Source: Microvirga aerilata (GTDB lineage Bacteria > Pseudomonadota > Alphaproteobacteria > Rhizobiales > Beijerinckiaceae). Taken from it: DNA of 60,023 bases. Both the position numbers and the translations under genes were made by a program. The stretch covers positions 1-60,023 of the forward strand of contig NZ_JAEQMY010000027.1 of the NCBI RefSeq assembly GCF_016743775.1, read 5' to 3'. The notes under the pieces are model-generated. The model saw only the letters and a list, made by a program, of their open reading frames with translations. It was not told where the DNA came from and did not search any database. Of the stretch, positions 34,846 through 43,608 are shown one piece after another. How positions within the stretch are numbered: the stretch's first letter is position 1; each line of letters starts with the position of its first letter.

Positions 34846-35091
34846 GTGCCCCGCTACTACATCGATATAAGGAGCCACTTCGGAATTAGCGAGGATCCAA
34901 GTGGCGTTGACGTGCCTGACATATCGGCTGCCAAAACGGAAGCACTGAAGGTTGCCGAGAAGCTTCTGAGCAGTTGGGCCGGCTTGTCGCCCGACTACAG
35001 CAGCGAGATCGTTATCGAGATCGTCGGGGAGGATCTTCGCCCCGTTCTGATCATCCCTTGTTCCGAAATGATGGCTATCTCTCGGGATTGA
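34846..35091 (+). CDS. DUF6894 family small protein (81 aa)
   Basis: Begins at GTG 34846 with MPRYYIDIRSHFGISEDPSG followed by VDVPDISAAKTEALKVAEKL. The MPRYYxDIR opening, an acidic turn, and a central helix starting D-x-x-A-A are typical of the DUF6894 group, very common in Methylobacteriaceae and Bradyrhizobiaceae. The upstream ribosome binding site is weak. Function unknown; relatives are often multi-copy and found near stress and signalling genes. Confidence 0.7.
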   Translation: MPRYYIDIRSHFGISEDPSGVDVPDISAAKTEALKVAEKLLSSWAGLSPDYSSEIVIEIVGEDLRPVLIIPCSEMMAISRD

Positions 35092-35127
35092 AGCCTGAGA
35101 GCCGCCCCGTCAGAGTGGAGGCCTGAT

Positions 35128-35147
35128 GCCGTCCATGCATGGACGGC
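35128..35147. repeat. 20-bp perfect palindrome
   Basis: GCCGTCCATGCATGGACGGC reads the same on both strands with no loop, so it is suited to a dimeric DNA-binding protein rather than an RNA hairpin. It is 37 bp after the DUF6894 stop. Confidence 0.6.
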
Positions 35148-35333
35148 TGAGGCATGGACCGCGCCCGGCGCGTCAAATGGTCATGGGCCAGAGCGGCTCA
35201 TGACGAAACCACGCACGACCGAGGGATCGGCCGCACGGTCTCATGAGGATTCGTCCGTAGGAATGTTTCTCGATGGAGATCCGGAGTGCGAGGCTTTGGG
35301 GAACTCAGGTCCGTAGCGGAGGCAGCCTGCAAA

Positions 35334-35375
35334 CGATGAAAGCCGCGCGAGCCCAAGGGGCCGCGGCTTTCATCG
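35334..35375. repeat. 14-bp inverted repeat, terminator-like
   Basis: CGATGAAAGCCGCG (35334-35347) and CGCGGCTTTCATCG (35362-35375) form a perfect stem with a 14-base loop. It has no T-run on either strand. It may terminate or protect a transcript from the DUF6894 side. Confidence 0.65.
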
Positions 35376-35393
35376 ACACGTGAGCCATTCTGG

Positions 35394-35489
35394 CTAGAGC
35401 ATTCTCAGGTGAACTGGATCCGGTTCACCGTTGAAAATGCGGCACAGCCAAGAATAGAGCTGTTTCCATGGCAATGGAAACAGCTCTAG
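35394..35489. repeat. 96-bp intergenic palindromic element bracketed by CTAGAGC / GCTCTAG
   Basis: Inverted 7-bp ends CTAGAGC (35394-35400) and GCTCTAG (35483-35489) enclose two palindromes: one centred on GGATCC with arms GGTGAAC/GTTCACC (35408-35429), and one with 15-bp arms TAGAGCTGTTTCCAT/ATGGAAACAGCTCTA (35455-35469 with 35474-35488). The build is like the RIME-type intergenic elements of Rhizobiales, which end in CTAGAGC. Confidence 0.7.
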
Positions 35490-35586
35490 AAGCAGCGCTG
35501 CTGCCATGGACCGGCCGTGGCACGGCTGCCTCCGGGGTGGCGAAGAACCCTGCGGAGAGCAGCCTCGGCGTCAGCTGCGATGGCCC

Positions 35587-35898
35587 TCAGGGGCTTCCCG
35601 CCCAGCTCACCAGTGCGCTTTCCGGGTTCTTGTCCGTTGGCACGGCCACTTTGACCGGAGAAGGAGGTGTCGCTCGCGCCATGCATATCCGCATGTGGCT
35701 CTTGCGAGCCTCTTTGATCATGACCCTGAAGTCGGTTGTCGACCGGTTGCGGGTTCGATGGATCAATCTGGTCTCTTTATAGCAAGAATCCCAGCGGGCC
35801 TTGCCCTCGGGGGTCGAGGCCCATCCGCCTGGCTGTGCGGACGCGTTGAAGGATAGGAGGGCCGTTGCAGCGAAGACGGATAGAGACAAAATACGCAT
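35587..35898 (-). CDS. small secreted hypothetical protein (103 aa)
   Basis: A signal peptide MRILSLSVFAATALLSFNAS-AQ is followed by PGGWASTPEGKARWDSCYKE, then RLIHRTRNRSTTDFRVMIKEARKSHMRICMAR. The two cysteines (in WDSCYKE and RICMAR) could form a disulfide in the periplasm. A GTGAG-N6-CTCAC dyad lies about 20 bp upstream of the start, a possible operator. Similar short periplasmic proteins occur across Rhizobiales without assigned role (recalled). Confidence 0.7.
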   Translation of the reverse strand: MRILSLSVFAATALLSFNASAQPGGWASTPEGKARWDSCYKETRLIHRTRNRSTTDFRVMIKEARKSHMRICMARATPPSPVKVAVPTDKNPESALVSWAGSP

Positions 35899-36104
35899 GG
35901 TCGGTGCTCATCGTGTGAGTGCTTGCTCACTTCATGAACAATAACAGCTCCGATCCTTTATCGTCCCATTTTGGGGGGTGTCCCAAAAGGATATCCACTT
36001 TTGCGCCGCCTTCGCTATGCCCCGTTAAAGGACCAAACAGGCCACATTTTCTCTTGGCAGGCCGGGCGTACTGCAACCAGGATTCCCGATAGCGTCGGGC
36101 CATG

Positions 36105-36137
36105 AAAAAACCCGTTAGGACGAGGTCCTAACGGGTT
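36105..36137 (-). terminator. intrinsic terminator after the tRNA-Gln fragment
   Basis: On the minus strand a perfect 12-bp stem AACCCGTTAGGA/TCCTAACGGGTT is followed by TTTTTTC, 8 bp past the CCA end of the tRNA fragment. Confidence 0.85.
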
Positions 36138-36145
36138 GAACTGAT

Positions 36146-36195
36146 TGGCTGGGGGACCTGGATTCGAACCGAGACTAACGGAGTCAGAGTCCACG
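36146..36195 (-). pseudogene. 3' fragment of a tRNA-Gln(CUG) gene, probable integration site
   Basis: The minus strand reads GGACTCTGACTCCG (anticodon stem-loop with anticodon CTG), GGTTCGAATCC (T-loop) and GGTCCCCCAGCCA (3' acceptor with CCA). The sequence before the anticodon stem is not a D-arm or 5' acceptor strand, so about 25 bases of the 5' half are missing. The T-stem has one C-A mismatch. A tRNA 3' half beginning in the anticodon stem is the usual core copied by tyrosine-integrase elements. Confidence 0.75.
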
Positions 36196-36840
36196 TAAAT
36201 TGATTGAAAAGACTGATCTTTTTTCCCGACAAAGGACTCGTCGGTCCTTTATGTATCAATGGGTTAGGGGCATTTTCCCGACCGTGCGCCACCCTAGATG
36301 GACGGCTCCTAAAGCATACGCTATCGCATTTGGCGCTTGGTCTATAACACTTATCTGGAGCGTCCCACCTCACTCCCGCTCTCGGGGTCTCGGAACCTGG
36401 CCTGCCGTCTCGGATCGTCCTTGGGCCTTTGGTCGCGTCTTCGACGCCATCATACCCGAGTTCGCTCTCCATGAAGGGCTTGTACTTTGCAAGACGACAA
36501 CCCCCCTGAAACAAAACGACAGGTTTTGAGACTCGGGGGGCTGTCGGCTACAAATCCTTGGTGAAGGGAACCTGCCAGGCGACGGACCCCGGGACAAAAT
36601 GGCCGAGCATGGATCCGTGCTGCCCGGCACGCTCGGCATCGCGACCGCCCTGCCGCAGGAGGCCAAGAGCGGTTGGGTCCGGATCTTTCACCGGAAGGGT
36701 GTCTGGCAGGGTCAGTTCGATTTGACGGACTTGGGATACGCCCCTGGACTCAGGCTTGCCGCCGTTGACATCCGCCGGAAATCACCCGATCCATTCGCCC
36801 CGCGTGGAACACCGACTGTGGCGCCGGTCAGGTCAGGTGC
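36196..36840. other. region with no supported gene
   Basis: 645 bp. The first 170 bp are relatively AT-rich, with a run of Ts and an inverted word pair AAAGGAC / GTCCTTT (36232-36252). From about 36540 coding-like third-position GC appears in a short plus-strand frame (36599-36844, 81 residues, MAEHGSVLPGTLGIATALPQ...), but there is no ribosome binding site and no recognisable family; it may be a gene remnant. Nothing here is called with confidence. Confidence 0.4.
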
Positions 36841-37187
36841 CTAGCCCACCTTGCGCCGGACCTGCCCGACCCGGTTCAACACCTCGCGCGGGATTCCGTA
36901 ATCCTTCACCACGGCCTCCCAGTTCCGGAACCCGCAAAGCTCACGCTGGATCATGAAGGCCCAGCCAGGTCCGCGGCATCATCCAGCATTGCACGACGCC
37001 GTTCCTCCCCGTCCATTCCATGCGCCGCCACGTCAAAGGCACGCAGTGCCGCAAGGGCCCCTTCGACCTCGCCACCGAGGTTTCCCAGCGTCCGCGCCTT
37101 CTGCTCGCGCAACTCGTAGTCGAGCACGTCCCATCCGGTCTCCCGATTGAGGCCCGTGGATAGGCTTTGGGGAATGCGAACGGCCAT
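36841..37187 (-). pseudogene. DUF6665 family gene with a one-base frameshift
   Basis: The first frame runs MAVRIPQSLSTGLNRETGWD, then VLDYELREQKARTLGNLGGE to LDDAADLAGPS and stops. The next frame continues the family pattern WAF-MIQRELCGFRNWEAVVKDYG, then IPREVLNRVGQVRRKVG and TAG. Loss of one base near 36961-36970 (needed: a codon GCN before TGGGCCTTC) explains the break. Together they give about 115 residues, the size of small alpha-helical DUF6665 proteins (name recalled, unchecked). Function unknown. Either an inactive gene or a sequencing error. Confidence 0.65.
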
Positions 37188-37435
37188 CTCTGGACCTGGC
37201 AATGGTTGACGACGAGGACGAATATGATGTCGCCATGCCCATGACGGAACGCGACACCCTGGCGCAAGCCTGCATGGGCAATCCGCGACCGACACGCAAC
37301 GCGCCAAGGGCCAGCCAGGAGCGCGCCTCAGGATCGAGGCTCCGCGGGACGCAATGATCGAGCGCAGTCAAGCGGAGCGCGGTTCACGTCGGCCACCGCT
37401 CAGGCGCGTGTCTCGGCGATTCAATGCTCGGGGTG

Positions 37436-37696
37436 CTAGCACTTCCCATGATCCGCGAGGACCTCGATAATCCGGCACTCGGAAACCCGGCGGTGGTCGC
37501 AGGTAACCATGGTCTCCAGCTCGTCGCGCAAGGCCGTGAGCCGGGCGATCTTGTCCTTCACCTCCTCGAGGTGGGAGTTGGTGATGTCGTGCACCTCGCC
37601 GCAGCAGCGGTCCGGATCCCCTGCGAGCCCCAGGAGCGGGCGGATGGCCTCGACCTCGAAGCCGAGCTCGCGGGCATGGCGGATGAAGTTGAGCCG
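37436..37696 (-). pseudogene. MerR-family metal regulator, N-terminal DNA-binding half missing
   Basis: The homologous part starts at RLNFIRHARELGFEVEAIRP, the end of the helix-turn-helix and wing, and continues through the dimer helix HLEEVKDKIARLTALRDELE to the effector tail ETMVTCDHRRVSECRIIEVL, then ADHGKC, with cysteines as in metal-sensing MerR proteins. The expected opening (about 45 residues with the helix-turn-helix and wing) is absent: upstream on the same strand is unrelated sequence. Without its DNA-binding part it should not work as a regulator. Confidence 0.75.
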
Positions 37697-37916
37697 TGGA
37701 GCCTTCCTCACGGCTCCGACCGCGGTCAGGGGCATCGTGCTCACGGCCGCATGGGTTGCCTTCTCGGTCCAGATCCGGATGGAGGAGGAGCATCTGGAGC
37801 ACATGCACGGTACGGCCTATGACCGCTACCGCGCGACCGTGCCAAGCTGGATCGTACTTCCCGACGGATCGGGCAGGGCATCCGCCAGCGAAGGCCACCC
37901 TGTGGATCACGGGTGA
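37697..37916 (+). pseudogene. C-terminal fragment of an isoprenylcysteine methyltransferase-like membrane protein
   Basis: The plus-strand frame reads GIVLTAAWVAFSVQIRMEEE, then HLEHMHGTAYDRYRATVPSW, the last membrane segment and the catalytic ExxxxxxYxxYxxxxxxw block of ICMT-family proteins. The three to four preceding membrane segments are missing. It starts where the headless MerR fragment begins on the other strand, so both genes lost their 5' parts at the same point near 37,697. Confidence 0.6.
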
Positions 37917-38071
37917 ACCGAGACCAGTGCCTCAATCCTGCCTGACTTGGCGGCAACTTCTACTTCGGATCGGCCGGGCCTGCGGCAAGCGGACCTGAAG
38001 CCGGCATCAAGGGAAATCGGGTAACTGCCTGGCACTCGCGCCCGGGCGGATCGGAAGCGGGGATCACCACG

Positions 38072-39214
38072 ATGAAGCGTATCGCATTGGCTGCGGGCCT
38101 CGTGCTCGCGCTCGCCGCCTGCCAGGGTGACACCCGATCCACGCGCCACCTGGCGCCGATCCCGCCCGCTACCATGGCGCTCATGGCCGGAAAGGGGATG
38201 TCGCAGAACGATCCCATCCTGATGCGGGCCTACAAGAAGGAATCCGAGATCGAGGTCTGGAAGCGCGGCTCCGACGGCAGGTACGCCCTCCTCAAGACCT
38301 ACCCGATGTGCCGCTGGTCGGGCCAGCTCGGCCCCAAGACCCGCGAGGGCGACCGCCAGGCACCGGAAGGCTTCTACACGGTCACGCCCTCGCAGATGAA
38401 CCCAAACTCCAGCTTCCATCTCTCGTTCGATCTCGGCTACCCGAACGCGTACGACCGCGCCCACGGCCGGACGGGCGCGCACCTGATGGTGCACGGCTCC
38501 TGCTCGTCGAGCGGCTGCTTCGCCATGACGGACGAGGCCATCTCCGAGGTCTACGCGCTCGCCCGCGAGTCCTTTGCCAGCGGGCAGCGCAGCTTCCAGT
38601 TCCAGTCGTATCCGTTCCGGATGACGGCCGAGAACCTGGCCAGGCACCGCATGGATCCGAACATCGCCTTCTGGAAGAACATGAAGGAAGGCTCGGACTA
38701 CTTCGAACTCGCGAAGCAGGAGCCGCAGGTGTCCGTGGCCAACCAACAGTATGCGTTCAGCGGCGACGCCTCGGTCATGGCGGCCGTTGCGCAGAAGCGG
38801 CAGAGCGATGACCAACAGGTTGCCGGGTTGGCGGCCAGGGGCGTGCAGCCGATCAAGCTCGTCTACGGCGACGGCGGGCAGCACCAGAGCTTCCGGCAGG
38901 CGTTGTCCAGTGAGGATGGCTCGTTTGCCGTCGATGCCAGCGCCCGCAACCGCCTCGGCGACGTGAGCAGGCCCGAGGCGCTGGCCGCCGGGCCGCAGGA
39001 AGTCGTCTTGGCTACGAACGGGAAGCCGAGGCAGGGACCATCATCGACGCTCGCCTATAGCTCGCAAGGACCGCGGAATGGCCAGATCGCCGCTGGCGAA
39101 CCCATCTGGCAGGCCGCTCCGACAGCAACAACAGCTCCTATGCCGACGCCCGAAGCGGCAAGGGGTGACAGACGCTCGGTGCTCGAGCGCTTCCGAGGGC
39201 TGTTCGGCGGCTAG
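38072..39214 (+). CDS. YafK-type L,D-transpeptidase-fold lipoprotein
   Basis: A 380-residue lipoprotein: MKRIALAAGLVLALAAC, lipobox at residues 14-17. A YkuD-like catalytic domain occupies residues 45-190, with WSGQLGPKTREGDRQAPEGFYTVTP and the catalytic HGSCSSSGCFAMTDEAI holding the histidine and cysteine. The C-terminal third is polar and low-complexity and ends RSVLERFRGLFGG. YafK/DpaA members cut or form meso-DAP links between peptidoglycan and lipoprotein. Anchoring in the outer membrane is plausible. It has no partner gene nearby. Confidence 0.85.
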   Translation: MKRIALAAGLVLALAACQGDTRSTRHLAPIPPATMALMAGKGMSQNDPILMRAYKKESEIEVWKRGSDGRYALLKTYPMCRWSGQLGPKTREGDRQAPEGFYTVTPSQMNPNSSFHLSFDLGYPNAYDRAHGRTGAHLMVHGSCSSSGCFAMTDEAISEVYALARESFASGQRSFQFQSYPFRMTAENLARHRMDPNIAFWKNMKEGSDYFELAKQEPQVSVANQQYAFSGDASVMAAVAQKRQSDDQQVAGLAARGVQPIKLVYGDGGQHQSFRQALSSEDGSFAVDASARNRLGDVSRPEALAAGPQEVVLATNGKPRQGPSSTLAYSSQGPRNGQIAAGEPIWQAAPTATTAPMPTPEAARGDRRSVLERFRGLFGG

Positions 39215-39353
39215 GGACCGTGGGGCGGCGACGGACAGGCTCCGCCGATCCGGTTCGATGTGCAGGGACCTGCCGGCCTTGAGCACGACCATCCCGGTGC
39301 GCGGCACGTCCTAACAAGGCCCAAGCAGTGGCTCAAGGTGAGAGGAACACGCG

Positions 39354-39827
39354 ATGCCGAAGAATACGATCTGTCTCTGGTACGACAAGGACGCCGAGGC
39401 TGCGGCCCGGTTCTATGCCGAGACCTTTCCCGACAGCGCAGTGCATGCCGTGCACCGTGCACCCAGCGACTTCCCGTCCGGCAAGAAGGGCGACGTGCTC
39501 ACCGTCGAGTTCACCGTTGCGGGCGTTGCCTGTCTCGGCCTCAACGGAGGTCCTGTGTTCAAGCATAACGAAGCCTTCTCGTTCCAGATCGCCACCGACG
39601 ATCAGGAGGAGACCGACCGCTACTGGAATGCCATCGTTGGCAACGGCGGCCAGGAGAGCGCGTGCGGCTGGTGCAAGGACAGGTGGGGCGTATCCTGGCA
39701 GATCACGCCGCGCGTGCTGACGGAGGCATTGGCAGCCGGCGGCGCCGAAGCCAAGCGCGCGTTCGATGCGATGATGGACATGACGAAGATCGACGTCGCG
39801 GCGATCGAGGCGGCGCAGCGCGGTTGA
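39354..39827 (+). CDS. VOC/PhnB-like protein
   Basis: A 157-residue protein with the 3-demethylubiquinone-methyltransferase (PhnB) fold pattern: ICLWYDKDAEAAARFYAETF at the start, VEFTVAGVACLGLNGGPVFKHNEAFSF in the middle, then DRYWNAIVGNGGQESACGWCKDRWGVSWQI. Despite the family name, enzymatic activity is mostly undefined. GAGAGGAA lies 8 bases before the ATG. It has its own context, between the YafK protein and the hybrid kinase. Confidence 0.9.
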   Translation: MPKNTICLWYDKDAEAAARFYAETFPDSAVHAVHRAPSDFPSGKKGDVLTVEFTVAGVACLGLNGGPVFKHNEAFSFQIATDDQEETDRYWNAIVGNGGQESACGWCKDRWGVSWQITPRVLTEALAAGGAEAKRAFDAMMDMTKIDVAAIEAAQRG

Positions 39828-40169
39828 TGCTCCAGCGCGGGTCTGCGAAAGTTTAGCGGTTGTTCGCCCCTGGCACTTCACTGAAGTAGGCCGAGGGTTT
39901 GTCTGGCAAGGAACAGCGGACATTCCTGTAGTCCCCGGGATCGACAGTGCATCGATGCAGACCTTGGGACCGCTTGGTCTTGGGATGACGATGGCGCCAC
40001 CCAGGCTGGCCGGAGCCACTTGGAACCTAGCGTGAGAAGTATAGCAAAAATCGCCTTTACAGGGTTTCGCCGCCTTTACGGCTGCTCACCGGGAACCTAT
40101 CTCACGCTTCCTTCCTTCGAAGTCATGTCAAATGCCATGCCCAGCCCGCTAGAGGCAGAGCCATGACTG
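39828..40169. other. intergenic region with no supported gene
   Basis: About 340 bp. I see no convincing short frame, hairpin terminator, or EcfG box. Two GGAAC words (39930 and 40015) lack a matching downstream GTT. The hybrid kinase promoter must lie here. Confidence 0.4.
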
Positions 40170-43064
40170 ATGTCATGTGGCGCTACAACGAGACCGGACC
40201 CGATGCACGGCAGCCTTGGACAGAACAGCAGACTGGACTTCCTCTCGGGTGGCGGGCAGACGGGCGCCCTCATCCGCGCCCACGACTGGGCGGCGACATC
40301 GCTCGGCTCGCCGGACGGCTGGTCGTCCGGGCTCAAGACCCTTGTCGGGGTGATGCTCGGATCAAACCAACCGATGTTCATCGCCTGGGGTCCGGAGCGC
40401 ACGCTGCTCTACAACGATGCCTATGCCGAGATCCTCGTCAGCAAGCACCCCGCCGCCCTGGGCCGCGACTTCCTGGAGGTCTGGCACGAGATCCGCGCCG
40501 ACCTCCTGCCGATCGTCGAGAAGGCCTACGGTGGTGAGTCCGTTCACATGGACGACATCACCCTCATTATGCAGCGGCGAGGCTACCCGGAGGAGACGCA
40601 CTTCTCATTCTCCTACACGCCCGTGCGCAACGAGAGCGGAGCCGTTGCAGGCTTCTTCTGCCCCTGCACCGAGATCACGGGCCAGATCATGGCCGAGCGG
40701 CGGCTGGCGGCCGAGACCGAGCGGCAGCGGCGCTTGTTCGAGCAGGCGCCTGGCTTCATCACCGTCCTGACCCAGCCGGAACACCGCTTCGAGTTCGTCA
40801 ACCAGGCATTCCGGCGCCTGTTCGGCGAACGTGAATTCGTCGGCAAGACGGTGCGCGAGGCCTTCCCCGAACTCGAAGGGCAGGGCTTCTTCGAGTGGCT
40901 GGACCAAGTCTACGCCACCGGCGAGAGCTTTGTGGCCCATCACGTGCCGATCCGTCTTCAGGCCTCGCCCGATGCGGTTGCGGAGGAGCGCTTTCTCGAC
41001 TTCATCTACGAGCCCGTGCGGGATGAGGCTGGTCACGTAACCGGCATCTTCTGCGAGGGCCATGACGTCACCGAGGCGCACTTGGCCCGGACCGCCATCG
41101 GCGGGAGCAACGCGCGCTACACCAGCGTGCTGGCCGCCATGTGCGAGGGCTTCGTCGTTCTCGATGAGGAGTATCGCGTCACCGAGGTCAATGCCGAGGG
41201 CCTCCGGCTCGACGGCCGGCCCGAGAGCGAGCTGATTGGCAAGACTCACTGGGAGGCGTTCCCCGGCTCGGTCGGCACCCCTGTCGAGGCTGCCTATCGC
41301 CGGGCCATGACCGAGCGCGTGCCGGTCGAGCTGAACCATCACTATGTGGATGCGGTTACGGGGCACAATCTCTGGCTTGCATTGCGCATCTACCCGGTTC
41401 CAGGCGGAGTGGCCGCCTTCTACCGCGACGTCAGCGAGCAGATGCGGGCCGAGGAGGCGCTGCGCCACAGCGAGGAGCGCCTCAGAACGGCCTTGGGCAT
41501 CAGCACGGTCGGGGTGCTGTTCTGGGGTGAGGGGTTGGCGTTGACGGAGGCGAACGAAGCCTTCCTGTGCATGACCGGCTTCACTCGCGAGGAGGCGCTC
41601 GGCAAGACCTGGCAGGAGTTCACGCCCGAGGAGTTCCACCCCGAGTCCTGGCGGGCAGTGGAGCAGGTGACTACGCTGGGCGAGGCCACTCCGTACGAGA
41701 AGCAGTACTTCCGCAAGGACGGCTCGCGCTGGTGGGGTCTGTTCGCGCCGCGCAAGGTTGGCGATGAGGTGGTCGAGTTCGTCCTCGACGTCACCGACCG
41801 CAGAGAGGCTGAAGCTGCCCTGCGTCAGCTCAACGAGGAGCTGGAAAGCCGCGTGATCGATGCCGTCTCGGAACGGGAGCGGACTGAAGCCGCCCTGCGC
41901 CAGTCTCAGAAGCTGGAGGCGGTGGGCCAGCTCACCGGAGGCGTAGCGCACGACTTCAACAATCTGCTCACCATCATCCGCTCATCCGTGGAGTTCCTGC
42001 GCTGGCCCAACCTGCCGGAGGAGCGCCGCCGCCGGTACGTCGACGCGATCACCGACACAGTCGACCGCGCCGCCAAGCTCACGGGGCAGTTGCTGGCCTT
42101 TGCCCGACGGCAGGCACTCAAGCCGGAGGTGTTCGACGTGCCCGAGCGGATCGGGGCCATCACCGATATGCTGAGCACCATCGTGGGAAGCCGCATCCGG
42201 ATCGAAGCCGATACCGCCTGTGATCCCTGCTTCGTGGAAGCCGATGTGATCCAGTTCGAGACGGCGCTCGTGAACATGGCGGTGAACGCCCGGGATGCCA
42301 TGAACGGGGAAGGCACCCTGAGGGTGCATGTCGATGCCCTTGCCGACATGCCGTCCGTCCGCGGGCATGCAGGCGGACCGGGCTCCTTCGTGGCGGTGTC
42401 GGTCAGCGATACGGGATCGGGCATCCCGGCCGACCAGCTCGGACCGATCTTTGAGCCGTTCTTCACCACGAAGGAGGTTGGCAAGGGCACGGGCCTGGGC
42501 CTGAGCCAGGTCTATGGCTTTGCTAAGCAGTCGGGCGGTGACGTGGCAGTGGAGAGCGAACTCGGGCGGGGCACAAGCTTCACGCTCTACCTGCCGAAGG
42601 TCGAGCGGGGGATTGCCACGAAAGAGGTCGGGAGCGAGGCGCGAAGAGGCGGGCCGCACGAGCACGGGCGCGGCTGCCGTGTGCGGCTGGTCGAGGACAA
42701 CATCGAGGTGGGGCAGTTCTCGACACAGCTCTTGCAGGATCTCGGCTACGAGACCTCGTGGGCGGCGAACGCCCACGAGGCGCTCAAGCTGCTGGAGGAG
42801 GACCACACGCGGTTCGACGTGGTGTTCTCGGACGTGGTGATGCCCGGAATGAGCGGAGTCGAGCTCGCACGGGAGATCGGGCAACGCTACCCTTCGCTGC
42901 CGGTGGTGCTGACCTCCGGCTACAGCCATGTGCTGGCCGAGGAGGGGCGGCACGGGTTTGAGCTGCTGCACAAGCCCTATGCCGTCGAGGACGTGTCCCG
43001 TGTGCTGCGGCGCGCAACGCGGGGCCTTGTGGCGCTCCGCGGCGCCATGACTGACAAAGCCTGA
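40170..43064 (+). CDS. hybrid PAS-multidomain histidine kinase with receiver
   Basis: A 964-residue soluble protein. At least four PAS domains are visible ([79 protein letters not shown]). The HisKA part is [20 protein letters not shown], with the phospho-histidine. An ATPase core has [37 protein letters not shown]. The C-terminal receiver has [19 protein letters not shown] and LHKPYAVED. The ATG at 40203 is an alternative start. It precedes a single-domain receiver by 17 bp, which is the likely relay partner. Confidence 0.88.
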   Translation: MSCGATTRPDPMHGSLGQNSRLDFLSGGGQTGALIRAHDWAATSLGSPDGWSSGLKTLVGVMLGSNQPMFIAWGPERTLLYNDAYAEILVSKHPAALGRDFLEVWHEIRADLLPIVEKAYGGESVHMDDITLIMQRRGYPEETHFSFSYTPVRNESGAVAGFFCPCTEITGQIMAERRLAAETERQRRLFEQAPGFITVLTQPEHRFEFVNQAFRRLFGEREFVGKTVREAFPELEGQGFFEWLDQVYATGESFVAHHVPIRLQASPDAVAEERFLDFIYEPVRDEAGHVTGIFCEGHDVTEAHLARTAIGGSNARYTSVLAAMCEGFVVLDEEYRVTEVNAEGLRLDGRPESELIGKTHWEAFPGSVGTPVEAAYRRAMTERVPVELNHHYVDAVTGHNLWLALRIYPVPGGVAAFYRDVSEQMRAEEALRHSEERLRTALGISTVGVLFWGEGLALTEANEAFLCMTGFTREEALGKTWQEFTPEEFHPESWRAVEQVTTLGEATPYEKQYFRKDGSRWWGLFAPRKVGDEVVEFVLDVTDRREAEAALRQLNEELESRVIDAVSERERTEAALRQSQKLEAVGQLTGGVAHDFNNLLTIIRSSVEFLRWPNLPEERRRRYVDAITDTVDRAAKLTGQLLAFARRQALKPEVFDVPERIGAITDMLSTIVGSRIRIEADTACDPCFVEADVIQFETALVNMAVNARDAMNGEGTLRVHVDALADMPSVRGHAGGPGSFVAVSVSDTGSGIPADQLGPIFEPFFTTKEVGKGTGLGLSQVYGFAKQSGGDVAVESELGRGTSFTLYLPKVERGIATKEVGSEARRGGPHEHGRGCRVRLVEDNIEVGQFSTQLLQDLGYETSWAANAHEALKLLEEDHTRFDVVFSDVVMPGMSGVELAREIGQRYPSLPVVLTSGYSHVLAEEGRHGFELLHKPYAVEDVSRVLRRATRGLVALRGAMTDKA

Positions 43065-43081
43065 ACCAACGAAGGATGACG

Positions 43082-43489
43082 ATGACACAGGACGCACCCA
43101 GCCGCCGCATTCTCCTCGTTGAGGACGAGGGCATGATCGCGATGCTGGTCGAGGACATGCTTGAGGATCTCGGCCATGAGCTGGTCAAGGTGGCGAACCA
43201 CCTCGAGGAGGCGATCGCCGCAGCCAGGAACGAGTCCGTTGATCTCGCGATCCTGGACCTGAACCTGGGCGGTGTCCTGACCTATCCGGCTGCCGACGTG
43301 CTCGTGGAGCGCGGCATCCCGTTCATCTTCGCTACGGGCTACGGCAGCGGCGGACTCAAAGAAGCGTACTCCGGCTGGCCGACCCTGCAAAAGCCGTTTG
43401 ACACGGAGGCGCTGGGACAGGCGATCCAGCGAGCTTCTTCGATCCCGGCATGGAGAAGATCACCAAGCCGTTCGCGGTCCACGTGCTGA
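43082..43489 (+). CDS. single-domain response regulator with foreign C-terminal tail
   Basis: A 135-residue receiver: ILLVEDEGMIAMLVEDML (acidic pocket), LAILDLNLGG with the phospho-aspartate, FATGYG and LQKPFDTEALGQAIQRAS, where the normal receiver ends. The last residues, IPAWRRSPSRSRSTC, are read out of frame from the remnant that follows and are not family-like. GAAGG six bases upstream favours ATG 43082 over 43076. The receiver is in one transcript with the hybrid kinase. Confidence 0.8.
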   Translation: MTQDAPSRRILLVEDEGMIAMLVEDMLEDLGHELVKVANHLEEAIAAARNESVDLAILDLNLGGVLTYPAADVLVERGIPFIFATGYGSGGLKEAYSGWPTLQKPFDTEALGQAIQRASSIPAWRRSPSRSRSTC

Positions 43490-43524
43490 CCACTCGCATC
43501 CAGGCCATGATCCAGAACAAGTGA
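43438..43524 (+). pseudogene. C-terminal remnant of a second receiver gene
   Basis: In the next frame FFDPGMEKITKPFAVHVLTT, then RIQAMIQNK and TGA, is the last beta-alpha unit of a different receiver (DPGM...TKPF). It starts just where the intact receiver should end, so two receiver genes were spliced with loss of nearly all of the second. Confidence 0.65.
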
Positions 43525-43608
43525 CCAGGGTCACGGGACGGATTGCCGTCATGGATACCTCGGCGGCCTTGGGCGTTACACCACGTTGCATGCCGAAGGC
43601 AGACAGGA

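Noticed and set aside
36146..36195. A complete tRNA-Gln gene
   Set aside because: The D-arm and 5' acceptor strand are missing and the T-stem has a mismatch; no 5' half was found to the right within 1 kb, so an intron is also unlikely.
36200..36529. A 109-residue plus-strand frame
   Set aside because: Poor coding character, no ribosome binding site and no known family.
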